Source: JBHEMK01 sp046262635
Lineage (GTDB): Bacteria; Actinomycetota; Thermoleophilia; Gaiellales; Gaiellaceae
NCBI GenBank assembly: GCA_046262635.1
Contig: JBHEMK010000150.1
Coordinates: forward strand, 1-27,286
Length of the DNA stretch: 27,286 nucleotides
Direction of reading: 5' to 3'
Of the stretch, positions 15,023 through 21,337 are shown in pieces. Each line of letters begins with the position of its first letter. Positions within the stretch are counted from its first letter, which is position 1. The translations under genes and the position numbers were made by a program. Below the pieces are notes generated by a model. The model was given only the letters and a program-made list of their open reading frames with translations. It had not been told where the DNA came from and searched no databases.

Positions 15023-16251
15023 GCGCCGTCTCGCTCCGCCGGGCGCGGCCCGGCGACCTGGATTTCCTGCTCGAGCTCTTCAACGACCCGGAGGTCGAGC
15101 GCTTCATGAGTGTGCGCTCGGCCCGGGAGCGAGGGGCGCTGCTCGCCGAAATCGAGCGTTCGGAGCAGGAGCCGGAGGCCTACGGCAGGCTCGTGATCGA
15201 GCTCGACGGCGAGCCCGCGGGCTCGCTCGCGTTCGAGGTGGCCAACGGGCGCAGCCGAATCGCGCGGCTCGGGGGCCTCGCCGTGCATCCGCGGGCGCGG
15301 CGCAGGGGCGTCGGGCACGAGGCAGCCCGGCAGCTCCAGCGTCACCTGCTGCTCGAGCTCGGCTTCCACCGGCTCGAGCTCGAGGTTTACGGCTTCAACG
15401 AGCAGGCGCAGCGGCACGCCGAGCGGGCCGGCTACATCCGGGAGGGCGTGAAGCGCCGCGCCTACGACCGCCACGGCAACTGGGCCGACGGCGTCCTCTA
15501 CGCGTTGCTCTCGGAGGATCTGCTGCTGGCCGAGCACATCGATCGGTTCAACGCGGGCGTTCGCAGCGGCGACTTCGGCCCGATGCTGGAGCTCTTTGCC
15601 GAGGACGCGGAGCTTCGCTTCGAGGGAGTTCCGCTGGGCCCGTACGTCGGCCGCCCGGCGATCGCGAAGGCGTACGTCGAGCGTCCGCCCGACGGCCAGA
15701 TCGAGCTGCTCGAGACCAGGGAGGAGAACGCGGAGCTCGTGGCGCGCTTCGCCTGGGCACGCGACCGGAGCACGGGGACGATGCGGCTCGCGCGCCTCGG
15801 CGATCTGATCTCGCGCCTTGTCATCTCCTTCGGCGAGCAGCCGTCGTACGATGCCGTCATGACGCGCTACCTCCACACCATGTACCGGATCACCGATCCC
15901 GAGAGCAGCCGCGCCTTCTACGAGGCGCTCGGGCTCGAGTTCCGCAACGAGATGGACATCGTCCGCGGCGGTCAGCGAGAGGCGACGAACTACTTCTTCG
16001 GCGTGCCGGGCCAGCCGGAGGAGCTCGAGCTGACCTTCAACCACGATGGCCGCACCTACGACCTCGGCACCGGCTACGGGCACATCGCGATCGGCGTCGA
16101 CGACCTCGACGGCACACTCGCCCGATTGAAGGAAACGGGCATCGAGCCGGAACGCGAGCCCTACACCGTCAGCGAGGGCGGCAGCCGTCTCTGCTTCGTT
16201 CGCGACCCCGACGGCTACCGGATCGAGCTCATCGACCGACGCGAAAACTAG
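15019..16251 (+). CDS. GNAT acetyltransferase-SnoaL-glyoxalase I fusion frame
   Basis: One frame of 410 codons joins three domains. Residues 1-170 are a GNAT N-acetyltransferase, with the acetyl-CoA loop RRGVGH at 95-100 and a typical NEQAQRHAERAGYIREGVKR end. Residues about 171-275 are a SnoaL/NTF2-like domain (HIDRFNAGVRSGDFGPMLELF, YVGRPAIAKAY). Residues 281-410 are a glyoxalase I with metal ligands H286, E337, H355 and E403. The ligand spacing of 51, 18 and 48 equals that of E. coli GloA His5-Glu56-His74-Glu122. Translation is coupled to the EamA gene by GTGA. TACGAT sits 6 nt before ATG 15859 at the start of the third domain, so a free GloA is probably also made, or is the main product of that part. 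Confidence 0.8.
   Translation: MSAVSLRRARPGDLDFLLELFNDPEVERFMSVRSARERGALLAEIERSEQEPEAYGRLVIELDGEPAGSLAFEVANGRSRIARLGGLAVHPRARRRGVGHEAARQLQRHLLLELGFHRLELEVYGFNEQAQRHAERAGYIREGVKRRAYDRHGNWADGVLYALLSEDLLLAEHIDRFNAGVRSGDFGPMLELFAEDAELRFEGVPLGPYVGRPAIAKAYVERPPDGQIELLETREENAELVARFAWARDRSTGTMRLARLGDLISRLVISFGEQPSYDAVMTRYLHTMYRITDPESSRAFYEALGLEFRNEMDIVRGGQREATNYFFGVPGQPEELELTFNHDGRTYDLGTGYGHIAIGVDDLDGTLARLKETGIEPEREPYTVSEGGSRLCFVRDPDGYRIELIDRREN
15847..15852 (+). promoter_or_regulatory. Internal -10 box before the glyoxalase I domain
   Basis: TACGAT is followed by 6 nt and ATG 15859, the natural first residue of the GloA domain (MTRYLHTMYRI). The same hexamer and spacing precede purD. Confidence 0.5.
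15859..16251 (+). CDS. gloA: Lactoylglutathione lyase (glyoxalase I), internal start of the fusion frame
   Basis: This is the same reading frame as the last 130 residues of the fusion, listed separately because it has its own start signals. Glyoxalase I isomerises the hemithioacetal of methylglyoxal and glutathione, or another thiol cofactor, to a lactoyl-thioester. All four metal ligands (His6, Glu57, His75, Glu123 in this numbering) are present with E. coli spacing, as are FYEALGLEFRN and RDPDGYRIELID. In an actinobacterium the thiol may be something other than glutathione; that is inference. Whether the cell makes this form, the fusion, or both is not decided by the sequence. Confidence 0.6.
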   Translation: MTRYLHTMYRITDPESSRAFYEALGLEFRNEMDIVRGGQREATNYFFGVPGQPEELELTFNHDGRTYDLGTGYGHIAIGVDDLDGTLARLKETGIEPEREPYTVSEGGSRLCFVRDPDGYRIELIDRREN

Positions 16252-16274
16252 CCCGCAAAGATCTGATTAGGGCG

Positions 16275-16296
16275 CGAAGCCGCGTCGGCGGCTTCG
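16275..16296 (+). terminator. Strong hairpin terminator after the fusion gene
   Basis: CGAAGCCGC (16275-16283) and GCGGCTTCG (16288-16296) form a perfect 9-bp stem with a GTCG loop, 24 nt after the stop at 16251. No clear T-tract follows. It lies between convergent units and could serve both strands. Confidence 0.65.
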
Positions 16297-16677
16297 ACCG
16301 GTGCGTGCCCGGCACGTCGTCGACCACACGTGGCAACGAGAGTCAGCCTCCGTCACAGTTCCTCCCGGGGCAGGCCGTCGAAGGCGCGGCCGTGACGCGG
16401 ATTCAGCCCGCGGCGGCTGCAGGCACGGGAAGGGCCAAAGCTTCGACCTCGTCGGCAGGCGATGTCTTCCGCGCGGCGTGGTGTCGGGAGGGCCTGTTGC
16501 CTTCTTCAGCGAGGAAGCGGGCACGCCCCCTCGGGCCCGGTTCTTGCCCGTCACCACGGCCGCACCGAGCTGCCCGGCGAGCCGCTGCTGGATCGCCCAG
16601 GCGACCGAATTGGTGATCCGTCGTGCCTCCCGCTCCGCTCTCGTTGGGGTCGCCGCCTGGTGGCCTCGTGCCGAGGT
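16297..16677. other. Gene-poor stretch between convergent genes
   Basis: No convincing gene is seen. Both strands have long open frames, as expected at this base composition. One minus-strand frame contains RITNSVAWAIQQRLAGQLGAAV, which looks mildly protein-like but soon becomes Arg/Pro-rich and has no start signal. A gene remnant cannot be excluded. No repeat, tRNA or mobile-element end was noticed. Confidence 0.5.
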
Positions 16678-17169
16678 CTACGCCGCGGTCTTCTCGAGCC
16701 GGCGCACGCGCTCTGCGAGGGTCGCGAGCAGCGCCGCGGTGATCTGCGGTTCCTGCTTGATCAGCTTCGCAAAGGCCGGCCGCCCGAGGCGCATCGTCAG
16801 GACCTCGGTGACGGCTTGGACGTCTGCCGAGCGTGGGGCCCGGTCGAGCAGGGCCATCTCGCCGAAGAAGTCACCGGCTCGGAGCTTCACAGGGCGGCCG
16901 GAGCGCGGGCGCGCCTGAGCCGTTCCGTCGAGGATCACGTGGAAGGCGTCGGCTGGCTCGCCGGCGCGGATGATCGAGGATCCCGCCTCGAACCTGCGCA
17001 CGGCTGCCAGGTCGGCCACGCGCCGCACGTGCCTCTTGGAAAGGCTCTGGAACAGCGGCACCTGCTCCAGCACGCTTACCCACTCCTTGCCCATCTGGCC
17101 GGACGAGCTCGCACGAGCGCTGAGGGCGGCTTGCGAGACGAGCGCCGCTCCGATCCCGACCCGGGTCAT
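16678..17169 (-). CDS. Cyclic-nucleotide-binding domain protein
   Basis: This protein of about 163 residues has a single cNMP-binding (CAP-like) beta-barrel. VPLFQSLSKRHVRRVADLA opens the domain, FEAGSSIIRAGEPADAFHVILDG follows, and the phosphate-binding cassette is FGEMALLDRAPRSADV with the expected Gly-Glu and Arg. The C-terminal helices end LAERVRRLEKTAA. There is no helix-turn-helix, channel or kinase domain, so it is a stand-alone sensor or regulatory subunit whose partner is unknown. ATG 17169 is preferred because TATTGT lies 7 nt upstream; ATG 17094, nearer the domain, is an alternative. It is convergent with the fusion gene and isolated from the purine units. Confidence 0.8.
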   Translation of the reverse strand: MTRVGIGAALVSQAALSARASSSGQMGKEWVSVLEQVPLFQSLSKRHVRRVADLAAVRRFEAGSSIIRAGEPADAFHVILDGTAQARPRSGRPVKLRAGDFFGEMALLDRAPRSADVQAVTEVLTMRLGRPAFAKLIKQEPQITAALLATLAERVRRLEKTAA

Positions 17170-17176
17170 CCTCGCA

Positions 17177-17182
17177 ACAATA
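17177..17182 (-). promoter_or_regulatory. -10 box for the cNMP-binding gene
   Basis: The minus strand reads TATTGT, then 7 nt, then ATG 17169. Confidence 0.45.
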
Positions 17183-17488
17183 ACGTCAACGGCCGGGCGT
17201 CCTGATCGTGGCACTGCGACACCCAGCTGTCACCACGCGCCGCAAGCCGTGACCTGCTTCGCGGCAAACGGCGTCCGGTCCCTCTCTCCTCCCTGGACGG
17301 CGCTGAACGGGCGGACCGGCGGCTTCTGCAGGCGCGCCCGTTGCCGGCGGGCGTTCGTCGGATCTGCATCGTGCGCGCCGAGCGCAAGCGGCAGCGGCTT
17401 GGCGAGATTCTGCACGCTGATTCGACTCGATCCGCGAACGTCACGAACTCGGCACGAAGGGGCCACGCACGGGTGGCGCCTTCGCTCG
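17183..17488. other. Divergent intergenic stretch
   Basis: This is about 300 bp between the cNMP-binding gene and the small plus-strand gene at 17503. Apart from the promoter boxes at its two ends no gene, repeat or hairpin stands out. A TTGACG (minus strand, near 17185) lies next to TATTGT but far too close to act as its -35. Confidence 0.4.
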
Positions 17489-17494
17489 TACCGT
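17489..17494 (+). promoter_or_regulatory. Possible -10 box for the small gene at 17503
   Basis: TACCGT is followed by 8 nt and ATG 17503. Confidence 0.35.
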
Positions 17495-17502
17495 TCGCGT
17501 CG

Positions 17503-17760
17503 ATGACGAAGACGACGACCCCGTGGGGCAAGGCGGACCTCGTCGAGGAGCTGACTTTGCCGCAGCGGGCGGGGGAGAAGCGCTTCGCGTCGGTCGTGCA
17601 GCTGCTCGAGACGGAGCGCGGGGAGCGGCTCGTCCGCTTCGCGTACTCGACCGGCGGCACCGCGCGGCGAGGACCCGTAACGCTCCGCGCGCAGGACATC
17701 ACACGGCTGCGAGCCGCGCTCGCGCAGCACCCGGGGCTGGCGGAGGCCTTTTCGATCTAG
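17503..17760 (+). CDS. Small conserved-looking protein, unknown function
   Basis: This 85-residue protein is not recognised. The N terminus (TKTTTPWGKADLVEELTLP) is followed by a likely beta-rich core (RFASVVQLLETERGERLVRFAYSTGG) and a charged helix (RAQDITRLRAALAQHPGLAEAF). There are no Cys residues, signal peptide or membrane segment, so it is probably a soluble cytoplasmic protein. The balanced composition and the alternating hydrophobic pattern argue that it is a real gene, not a shadow. ATG 17503 fits a TACCGT box 8 nt upstream. Its stop at 17758-17760 overlaps the purQ stop region on the other strand by 4 bp, so the two genes are convergent. Confidence 0.6.
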   Translation: MTKTTTPWGKADLVEELTLPQRAGEKRFASVVQLLETERGERLVRFAYSTGGTARRGPVTLRAQDITRLRAALAQHPGLAEAFSI

Positions 17761-18437
17761 ACCGCCGCCAGCGCCCGCTCGCGAGCCGCATCCACGAGCG
17801 ACGCGAGCAAGAGCGATCCGTCGGCCGACCCGAGCAGTGGGTCGACGGCGTGCTCCGGATGCGGCATCAGCCCCAGCACGTTGCCGCGGCCGTTGACGAC
17901 GCCCGCGATGTCGTCGATCGAGCCGTTGCAGGGCCCCTCGTAGCGGAGCACGACCTGCCTCTCGGGCAACCCGGCCGGGCGGATGTAGCAGCCCTCGCCG
18001 TGCTTGACCGGGATGACGAGCCGCTGCCCGCCGGCGCAGCGCGTCGTGAAGGGCGTGTCGGTGCGCTCGACCCGGAGCGGGACGTCTCGGCAGATGAAGG
18101 AGAGCGAGTCGTTGGGGCGCAGCGCGCCGGGCAGCAGCCCCGCCTCGCAGAGAATCTGGAAGCCGTTGCAGATCCCGAGCACGAGACCGCCCTCGGCCGC
18201 GAACTCGGCGACCGCTCCCATCGCGGGTGCAAAGCGGGCGATCGCGCCGGAGCGCAGGTAGTCGCCGTACGAGAAGCCGCCCGGGAGCACCACGGCGTCC
18301 AGATCCGGCAGCTCGGTCTCCGCGTGCGAGACCATCACCGTCTCGGCGTCGAGCGCCCCGAGCGCCCACGCCGCGTCTCGGTCGTCAGTCGAGCCCGGAA
18401 AGACGAGCACACCGATCCGCGGCTGCGGCGAGCTCAC
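17757..18437 (-). CDS. purQ: Phosphoribosylformylglycinamidine synthase subunit PurQ (glutaminase)
   Basis: This 226-residue class I glutamine amidotransferase supplies ammonia to PurL for FGAM synthesis. The oxyanion region PGGFSYGDYLRSG is at about 52-64. The nucleophile is Cys90 in LGICNGFQIL, and the triad is completed by His193 and Glu195 in PHPEH. The GTG start (18437-18435) overlaps the purS stop as GTGA, so purS and purQ are translated together, as expected for partners of one complex. PurL is encoded 4.5 kb away in another unit. It is the last gene of the purB-C-S-Q unit; no hairpin was noticed after it. Confidence 0.96.
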   Translation of the reverse strand: MSSPQPRIGVLVFPGSTDDRDAAWALGALDAETVMVSHAETELPDLDAVVLPGGFSYGDYLRSGAIARFAPAMGAVAEFAAEGGLVLGICNGFQILCEAGLLPGALRPNDSLSFICRDVPLRVERTDTPFTTRCAGGQRLVIPVKHGEGCYIRPAGLPERQVVLRYEGPCNGSIDDIAGVVNGRGNVLGLMPHPEHAVDPLLGSADGSLLLASLVDAARERALAAV

Positions 18438-18673
18438 TCGAAGACCGCGATCTCGTAGGACTCGATCAGCGGGTTGGCGAGCAGCTGCTCGCACATCTTC
18501 TCGACCTCGGCCCGGGCTGCAGCCGGGTCGGTCGCCGCGACCTCGAGGTCGACGACGCGTCCAACCCGGGCGTCCCGCACCGAGAAGCCGAGCTGTTCGA
18601 GCGCACTCTCGACCGCCTGGCCCTGGGGATCGAGGATGCCATCTTTTGGCCGGACGAGCACCGTCGCCTTCAT
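18434..18673 (-). CDS. purS: Phosphoribosylformylglycinamidine synthase subunit PurS
   Basis: This 79-residue PurS has the ferredoxin-like fold of the family: KATVLVRPKDGILDPQGQAVESALEQLGF, then VGRVVDLEV, and the C-terminal ANPLIESYEI. It bridges PurQ and PurL so that ammonia passes between them. ATG 18673 is the only sensible start. No Shine-Dalgarno site is present; instead a GC-rich hairpin ends 1 nt before the start codon. It lies 41 bp after the purC stop and is coupled to purQ by a 4-bp overlap. Confidence 0.95.
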   Translation of the reverse strand: MKATVLVRPKDGILDPQGQAVESALEQLGFSVRDARVGRVVDLEVAATDPAAARAEVEKMCEQLLANPLIESYEIAVFE

Positions 18674-18674
18674 T

Positions 18675-18694
18675 GCGCGGCTCGCGGGCCGCGC
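18675..18694 (-). promoter_or_regulatory. Hairpin abutting the purS start codon
   Basis: GCGCGGC and GCCGCGC form a 7-bp all-GC stem with a 6-nt loop in the purC-purS gap. The stem ends 1 nt before the purS ATG and could limit purSQ translation or act as a processing or pausing site. Function is inferred from position only. Confidence 0.35.
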
Positions 18695-18714
18695 GGCAGT
18701 GTGCTCGGGGCCGG

Positions 18715-19575
18715 TCAGCGCAGCACCACGCCGGGCTCGGCGAGGTAGTGGTCGAACGAGATACCGGTGAGGCGCTCGAACGCCTCGACGTAGCGGGCGC
18801 GTGTCCCGGCGACGACGGTCTCCGGAAGCTCGGGGCCGGGATAGGCCTTGTCCCACCCGAGCGATTCGCAGAAGTCGCGGACGAACTGCTTGTCGAACGA
18901 CGACGGCGTGCTGCCGGGCGCGTACTCGTCGGCCGGCCAGAACCGGGAGGAGTCGGGCGTGAACGCCTCGTCGCCGAGCACGAGGCGGCCCTCGTCGTCG
19001 AGCCCGAACTCCAGTTTCGTGTCCGCGAGGATGATGCCGCGCTCGCGGGCCCAGCGGGAGGCGAAGAGGTAGAGTTCGATCGCCGTCTCCTCGACCTCGG
19101 CGAAGCGCTCGCCGCCGACGAGGCCCGCGGCCTCGTCGCGCGTGATGTTTTGGTCGTGCCCCTCCTGCGCCTTCGTCGAAGGCGTGAAGATCGGCGTCGG
19201 CAGCTGCGCCGACTCGACGAGGCCGTCCGGCAATCGGTGGCCGCAGACCTCGCCGGTCGCGACGTAGTCCTTCCAGCCGGAGCCCGAGAGGAACCCGCGC
19301 ACGACGCACTCGATCGGCAGCATCTCGAGCCGGCGGCACTCGGTCGAGCGGCCGTCATCGCGGAGGGCGAGCAGATGGTGCGGGCACAGCTCGTGCGCGC
19401 GCGCGAACCAGAAAGCGGAGAGGCCGGCCAAGACGCGCCCCTTGTCCGGAATCGGCGTGGGCAGCACGACGTCGAAGGTGGAGATGCGGTCGCTTGCGAC
19501 GAGCAGCAGCCGGTCGTCGCCCAGTGCATAGATCTCCCGGACCTTGCCGCTCGCGACGTGGACGGCGTCAGGCAT
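18715..19575 (-). CDS. purC: Phosphoribosylaminoimidazole-succinocarboxamide synthase
   Basis: PurC ligates aspartate to CAIR with ATP, giving SAICAR. The 286-residue protein begins VASGKVREIYALGDDRLLLVASDRIS, the ATP-site start of the family, and has LPIECVVRGFLSGSGWKDY and GIILADTKLEFG (SAICAR synthetase signatures) and FDKQFVRDF toward the end. This is the longer form of the family, like the yeast-type single-domain enzyme. Its ATG (19575-19573) lies inside the purB stop region with an 8-bp overlap (CATGCCTGA), so it is translated by coupling to purB. The following gene purS is 41 bp downstream. Confidence 0.96.
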   Translation of the reverse strand: MPDAVHVASGKVREIYALGDDRLLLVASDRISTFDVVLPTPIPDKGRVLAGLSAFWFARAHELCPHHLLALRDDGRSTECRRLEMLPIECVVRGFLSGSGWKDYVATGEVCGHRLPDGLVESAQLPTPIFTPSTKAQEGHDQNITRDEAAGLVGGERFAEVEETAIELYLFASRWARERGIILADTKLEFGLDDEGRLVLGDEAFTPDSSRFWPADEYAPGSTPSSFDKQFVRDFCESLGWDKAYPGPELPETVVAGTRARYVEAFERLTGISFDHYLAEPGVVLR

Positions 19576-20884
19576 GAACGGGCTCCTCCCTCTGCTCGAG
19601 CACGCTCAGGCGCGCGAGAACGGTGTCGACGTGGCGGGTGTAGGCGAAGAGATCGAAGACCGCGTCGAGGTCGATCCGGCCGGCGATCTCGCCGTCGGCG
19701 CGGACGAGCGCCTCGAAATCGGTCTCCTCGTCCCAGGCTTGCATGGCGTTGCGCTGGACGAGGCGGTACGCGTCGTCGCGGGGGAGCCCGGACTCGACGA
19801 GCGCGAGCAGGACGCGCTGGCTGAAGAAGAGCCCGTGGCCCGCGTCGAGATTCCGGCGCATCCGCTCGGGCCGGACGGCGAGCCCCTCGACGAGCCAGGC
19901 GAAGCGGTCGAGCATGTAGTCAAGCGCGAGGAAGGCGTCGGGGATGACGACCCGCTCCGCGGAGGAGTGGGAGATGTCGCGCTCGTGCCAGAGCGCGACG
20001 TTCTCGAGGCCGACGAGGGCTGCGCCGCGCAGGACGCGCGCCAGGCCGCAGATCCGCTCGGCGACGACCGGATTGCGCTTGTGCGGCATCGCCGACGAGC
20101 CCTTCTGGCCGCGGCCGAATGGCTCTTGCACCTCGGCGACCTCCGTGCGCGCCAGGTGCCGGATCTCGAGCGCGAACTTGTCGAGCGACGAGGCGAGCAC
20201 CGCGAGGGCGGCCAGGAGCTCGGCGTGGCGGTCGCGCTGGAGGATCTGCGTCGAGACAGGGGCCGGCTCGAGCCCGAGCTGCTCGCAGGCGAGCCGCTCC
20301 AGCTCAGGATCGGTCGCGGCATAGTTCCCGACGGCGCCCGAGAACTTGCCCACGCGCACCCCCTCCAGGGCGTCCGCGACCCGGCGGCGCCCGCGGTCGA
20401 GCTCGAAGCACCAGCCTGCGAGTTTGAGGCCGAAGGTTGTCGGCTCTGCGTGGACACCGTGCGTGCGCCCGATGCAGATCGTGCCCTTGTGCTCGCGGGC
20501 ACGTGCACTGCACGCGGCGAGGGCGCGTTCGATTCCCGCCAGGATCAGCTCTCCGGCCCGCCGGAGCTGGAGCGAGAGCGCCGTGTCGACGACGTCGGAC
20601 GAGGTGAGGCCGTAGTGGAACCAGCGGCCCTCCTCGCCGAGTTGCTCGGCGACGGCATCGACGAAGGCGGCGGTGTCGTGGTGCAGGGTCGCCTCCAGCT
20701 CGCCGACCCGCTCGGGCGTGGGCGGCGCGGCCTGCCCGCGGATCGAAGCGGCAGCGTCGGCCGGGACGGCCCCGAGCTCGGCCCACGCGTCGAGGGCGGC
20801 GAGCTCGACCTCGAGCCAGGTCTCGAGCTTGCCCTCGTCCGACCAGATCCTGGCCATGGCTGGGCGCGAGTAGCGTGCGATCAC
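19568..20884 (-). CDS. purB: Adenylosuccinate lyase
   Basis: PurB cleaves both SAICAR and adenylosuccinate, releasing fumarate, so it acts in the IMP path and in AMP formation. The 438-residue fumarase/aspartase-fold protein has FHYGLTSSDVVDTALSLQ, ICIGRTHGVHAEPTT with catalytic-region histidines, and the superfamily signature GSSAMPHKRNP in the mobile loop that carries the catalytic Ser. GTG 20884 is supported by TAGACT 7 nt upstream and by the N-terminal match (IARYSRPAMARIWSDEGKLETWLEVE). It heads the purB-C-S-Q unit and lies 45 bp from the purE stop. Confidence 0.96.
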   Translation of the reverse strand: MIARYSRPAMARIWSDEGKLETWLEVELAALDAWAELGAVPADAAASIRGQAAPPTPERVGELEATLHHDTAAFVDAVAEQLGEEGRWFHYGLTSSDVVDTALSLQLRRAGELILAGIERALAACSARAREHKGTICIGRTHGVHAEPTTFGLKLAGWCFELDRGRRRVADALEGVRVGKFSGAVGNYAATDPELERLACEQLGLEPAPVSTQILQRDRHAELLAALAVLASSLDKFALEIRHLARTEVAEVQEPFGRGQKGSSAMPHKRNPVVAERICGLARVLRGAALVGLENVALWHERDISHSSAERVVIPDAFLALDYMLDRFAWLVEGLAVRPERMRRNLDAGHGLFFSQRVLLALVESGLPRDDAYRLVQRNAMQAWDEETDFEALVRADGEIAGRIDLDAVFDLFAYTRHVDTVLARLSVLEQREEPVHA

Positions 20885-20891
20885 CCGTGCC

Positions 20892-20897
20892 AGTCTA
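20892..20897 (-). promoter_or_regulatory. -10 box for purBCSQ (leaderless spacing)
   Basis: The minus strand reads TAGACT, then 7 nt, then the purB GTG. The same hexamer and spacing occur at purM. Confidence 0.55.
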
Positions 20898-20929
20898 GAG
20901 AGAGCCCAGGAGGACGCCGCGAACGGCGG

Positions 20930-21337
20930 TCACGCACCGAGGATGCGCGCGGCGAGCACCGCGGCGTTCTTCGCGTTGTCAACGCCGACCGCGGCGACGG
21001 GGATGCCCGGCGGCATCTGGGTGATTGCGAGCAGGGCGTCGAGCCCGTCCAGGACGCTGAGGCTGGATCGCAGCGGCACGCCGATCACCGGGAGGTCCGT
21101 CTGTGCGGCCACGGCGCCGGGCAGCGCCGCCGAGAGACCGGCGCCGCAGATCAGCACCCGCAGGCCGCGGTCGCGCGCAGTGCGGGCGTACTCGGCGACC
21201 GCGTCCGGACTTCGATGAGCCGAGCGCACGTCGAACTCGTAGGCGATCCCGCGCGAGTCGAGCTCGGCCAAGGCGCCCTGCATCCGCTCGCGGTCCGACT
21301 CGGAGCCAACGAGGATGCCGACGAGCGGCTCAGGCAT
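20930..21337 (-). CDS. purE: N5-carboxyaminoimidazole ribonucleotide mutase-type PurE, variant
   Basis: This 135-residue PurE has VGSESDRERM at 10-19 (substrate phosphate loop), SAHRSP at 39-44 with the catalytic His41, and QMPPGIPVAAVGVDNAKNAAVLAARILG at the end. PurE converts N5-CAIR to CAIR (class I) or carboxylates AIR directly (class II). The segment that reads AGGAAHLPG in class I is AGLSAALPG here, with Ala71 in place of the conserved His. It does not match the class II pattern either. No purK, the usual partner of class I enzymes, lies nearby. The ATG overlaps the purD stop by 8 bp with the same CATGCCTGA junction as purB/purC. Confidence 0.9.
   Translation of the reverse strand: MPEPLVGILVGSESDRERMQGALAELDSRGIAYEFDVRSAHRSPDAVAEYARTARDRGLRVLICGAGLSAALPGAVAAQTDLPVIGVPLRSSLSVLDGLDALLAITQMPPGIPVAAVGVDNAKNAAVLAARILGA

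Noticed and set aside
16301..16918. Plus-strand frames in and beyond the 16.3-16.7 kb gap
   Set aside because: They continue antisense through the cNMP-binding gene, are Arg/Ser-rich, and have no start signal.
17170..17190. TTGACG next to TATTGT as a -35/-10 pair for the cNMP-binding gene
   Set aside because: Only 1 nt separates the two hexamers; a working pair needs about 17 nt.
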